Of a stretch of DNA of 13,664 nucleotides, positions 12,450-13,664 are shown piece after piece. Position numbers and translations under genes: made by a program. Position 1 is the stretch's first letter, and each line of letters opens with the position of its first letter. This DNA comes from an uncultured Eubacteriales bacterium (GTDB lineage: Bacteria; Bacillota; Clostridia; Oscillospirales; Oscillospiraceae): assembly GCA_949744025.1 (NCBI GenBank), contig CATJWA010000331.1:1-13664 (forward strand). The letters are read 5' to 3'. Below the pieces are notes generated by a model. The model was given only the letters and a program-made list of their open reading frames with translations, was not told where the DNA came from and searched no databases.

Positions 12450-13351
12450 TTTTTCCGCTTCGGCAGCGGTATCTGCGCCAGCAGCACCGCGATAAACATC
12501 AGCACGCAGCCGACGTACTCCCTCGCGGCGAGCCGGTCCCCGAGTATCACCGCGCCTGCCAGCACGGAAAAAACCGACTCAAGGCTCAGCAGTATGGTCA
12601 CAACCGTGGGGTCAGAGTCCTTCTGCGCTAAAATTTGCAGCGTGTAGGCCACTCCGCTGGAGAATACGCCCACATACAGAAGCTGCGGCAGGCAGGAAAC
12701 CACGGCGGACGCGTCCGGATTCTCAAAAGCGAGCATCCCCGCGCCCGAAAGCAACGTTACCACAAGAAACTGCGCGCAGCTAAGGCGTATTCCGTCCACC
12801 CGCCGGACAAAGTAGTCTATACAGAGTATGTGAAAGGCAAACACAACCGCACACAGCAGCACATAAAAGTCGCCCGGCTCAATGGAGAATCCCTCCCTGA
12901 CGCACAGCAGGTACAGCCCCGCCACGGCTATCACGGCGCTGACCCAGACCTGCGCGGGCGCTCGTTTGCGCAGGAAAATACCGAACACCGGCACAAGCAC
13001 GACGTACAGCGCGGTTATAAAGCCCGCCTTGCCCGGCGAGGTATCCCCCAGCCCGAGCTGCTGAAGGTTCGAGGCCACCGCGAGAAAAAAACCGCAGCAG
13101 ACACCGCCGAGCATAAGCGCGCGGCGTTCCGCGCTTTTTTCCTCCGCTGCCTTTTCTGCTCTCGGAGCCCGCCGCGCGGCTATGCGCGCGATAAGCAGCA
13201 GCACTAAAAAGGCTATGGCCGAGCGCACGGTGTTGAAGGTAAGAGGACTGACATAGTCCGACGCCACGCTCTGCGCGACAAACGCCGTGCCCCAGATAAG
13301 CGCGGCAAGGATGGGGAATACATTCTGTCTGATTTTCGATTTTGTGTTCAT
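12446..13351 (-). CDS. DMT-superfamily (EamA) transporter
   Basis: A 301-residue polytopic membrane protein with about ten hydrophobic segments in two EamA halves (roughly 13-145 and 160-295), the drug/metabolite transporter layout. Family marks include ALIWGTAFVAQ near 17-27, DTSPGKAGFITALYVVLVPVFG near 103-124, and SLESVFSVLAGAVILGDRL in the second half. A charged Ala/Arg/Glu-rich loop at about 58-76 separates the second and third segments. Substrate cannot be told from sequence; members export amino acids, metabolites or drugs. The ATG at 13351 has only a purine-rich GAGAGACGAGAGAC upstream. It lies 38 bases after the gene on its right and may be cotranscribed with it. Its stop overlaps that of queH tail to tail. 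Confidence 0.88.
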   Translation of the reverse strand: MNTKSKIRQNVFPILAALIWGTAFVAQSVASDYVSPLTFNTVRSAIAFLVLLLIARIAARRAPRAEKAAEEKSAERRALMLGGVCCGFFLAVASNLQQLGLGDTSPGKAGFITALYVVLVPVFGIFLRKRAPAQVWVSAVIAVAGLYLLCVREGFSIEPGDFYVLLCAVVFAFHILCIDYFVRRVDGIRLSCAQFLVVTLLSGAGMLAFENPDASAVVSCLPQLLYVGVFSSGVAYTLQILAQKDSDPTVVTILLSLESVFSVLAGAVILGDRLAAREYVGCVLMFIAVLLAQIPLPKRKN

Positions 13352-13389
13352 TGTCTCTCGTCTCTCTGTCTGATGTCTGATTTATCGCG

Positions 13390-13664
13390 TCAGGCGAAAA
13401 AGCCGTGCGTAACGTCGCCTTCCGGCCCCGTATCTGCCTCCGGTGTCGCCTCTGGCTCGGGCGTCTCAGGAGCCGGTTCGGGCGCAGCCTCAGGCTCTCC
13501 GCTTATCTCGCGAAAGATTACATACAGCGCGTGGCTCTCATGTACGCTCGAAAAAACATAGCCCGCGGGGGAGCTGACTGCCTGTCCGTCCACCTTGACC
13601 TCCGCGACCTCAAAGCCCTCGTCGGGTGTGAAGGTGAAGCTCACGCTTCCGCCGTCGCTTACGC
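13390..13664 (-). CDS. Repeat-containing, probably extracellular protein (C-terminal part)
   Basis: The last 90 or so residues of a protein that begins beyond the right edge. The visible start, GGSVSFTFTPDEGFEVAEVKVDGQAVSS then YVFSSVHESHALYVIF, has the form of the short beta-rich bacterial repeats (InlB B-repeat or Flg_new type) found in secreted and surface proteins of Clostridia. A Pro/Glu/Ala-rich tail follows, with PEP-type spacing, ending in DVTHGFFA. No LPXTG sorting signal, terminal membrane helix or cell-wall-binding repeat is visible. The function is unknown. The frame is open to the window edge; an internal GTG at 13644 is not taken as the start because the repeat already begins upstream. 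Confidence 0.7.
   Translation of the reverse strand, partial: VSDGGSVSFTFTPDEGFEVAEVKVDGQAVSSPAGYVFSSVHESHALYVIFREISGEPEAAPEPAPETPEPEATPEADTGPEGDVTHGFFA

Overview
The window looks like chromosomal DNA from a GC-rich member of the Firmicutes, most likely class Clostridia and perhaps the Oscillospirales. This is inferred from the rpmH-rnpA-yidD-yidC-jag gene block, strong Shine-Dalgarno sites on most genes, sigma-A type promoters, a clostridial-type thiolase/CoA-transferase pair, and protein sequences that read like gut Clostridia. No phage, insertion sequence, CRISPR array, tRNA or rRNA was seen.

Left part (1-5945). The N-terminal part of a GntR/YtrA-type repressor gene runs leftward off the edge. 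Its promoter carries a near-match to the known YtrA operator. Rightward from the same intergenic region come thlA (acetyl-CoA acetyltransferase), the two subunits of an acetoacetate-type CoA-transferase (atoD/atoA, also called ctfA/ctfB), a LysR-type regulator and ilvE (branched-chain aminotransferase). thlA and atoDA together interconvert acetyl-CoA, acetoacetyl-CoA and acetoacetate while exchanging CoA with a short-chain acid such as butyrate or acetate. The gaps between these genes are long and packed with hairpins.

Middle (5949-9655). After a terminator shared by the convergent genes ilvE and acpP, the minus strand carries rpmH, rnpA, yidD, yidC, jag and acpP: ribosomal protein L34, the RNase P protein, the membrane insertase system, an RNA-binding protein and acyl carrier protein. 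A consensus promoter drives the block. The dnaA and mnmE/mnmG genes that usually flank it are absent; galU and acpP lie there instead.

Right part (9656-13664). The minus strand carries a dCMP deaminase, queT (queuosine-precursor transporter) and galU. A pseudoknot that can sequester the queT Shine-Dalgarno site looks like a preQ1 riboswitch. Divergent from these is queH (epoxyqueuosine reductase), so uptake and the last step of queuosine synthesis sit together. queH converges on a DMT/EamA transporter, with overlapping stop codons. A partial repeat-containing, probably surface protein runs off the right edge.

The least-explained signals are structural. Two diverged copies of a multi-hairpin element (about 1727-1895 and 9143-9333) keep their stems by paired changes; one separates thlA from atoD and the other splits rpmH from rnpA. 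A second set of palindromes shares the CAAATTAAAG/CTTTAATTTG arm. No wholly new protein system is evident.
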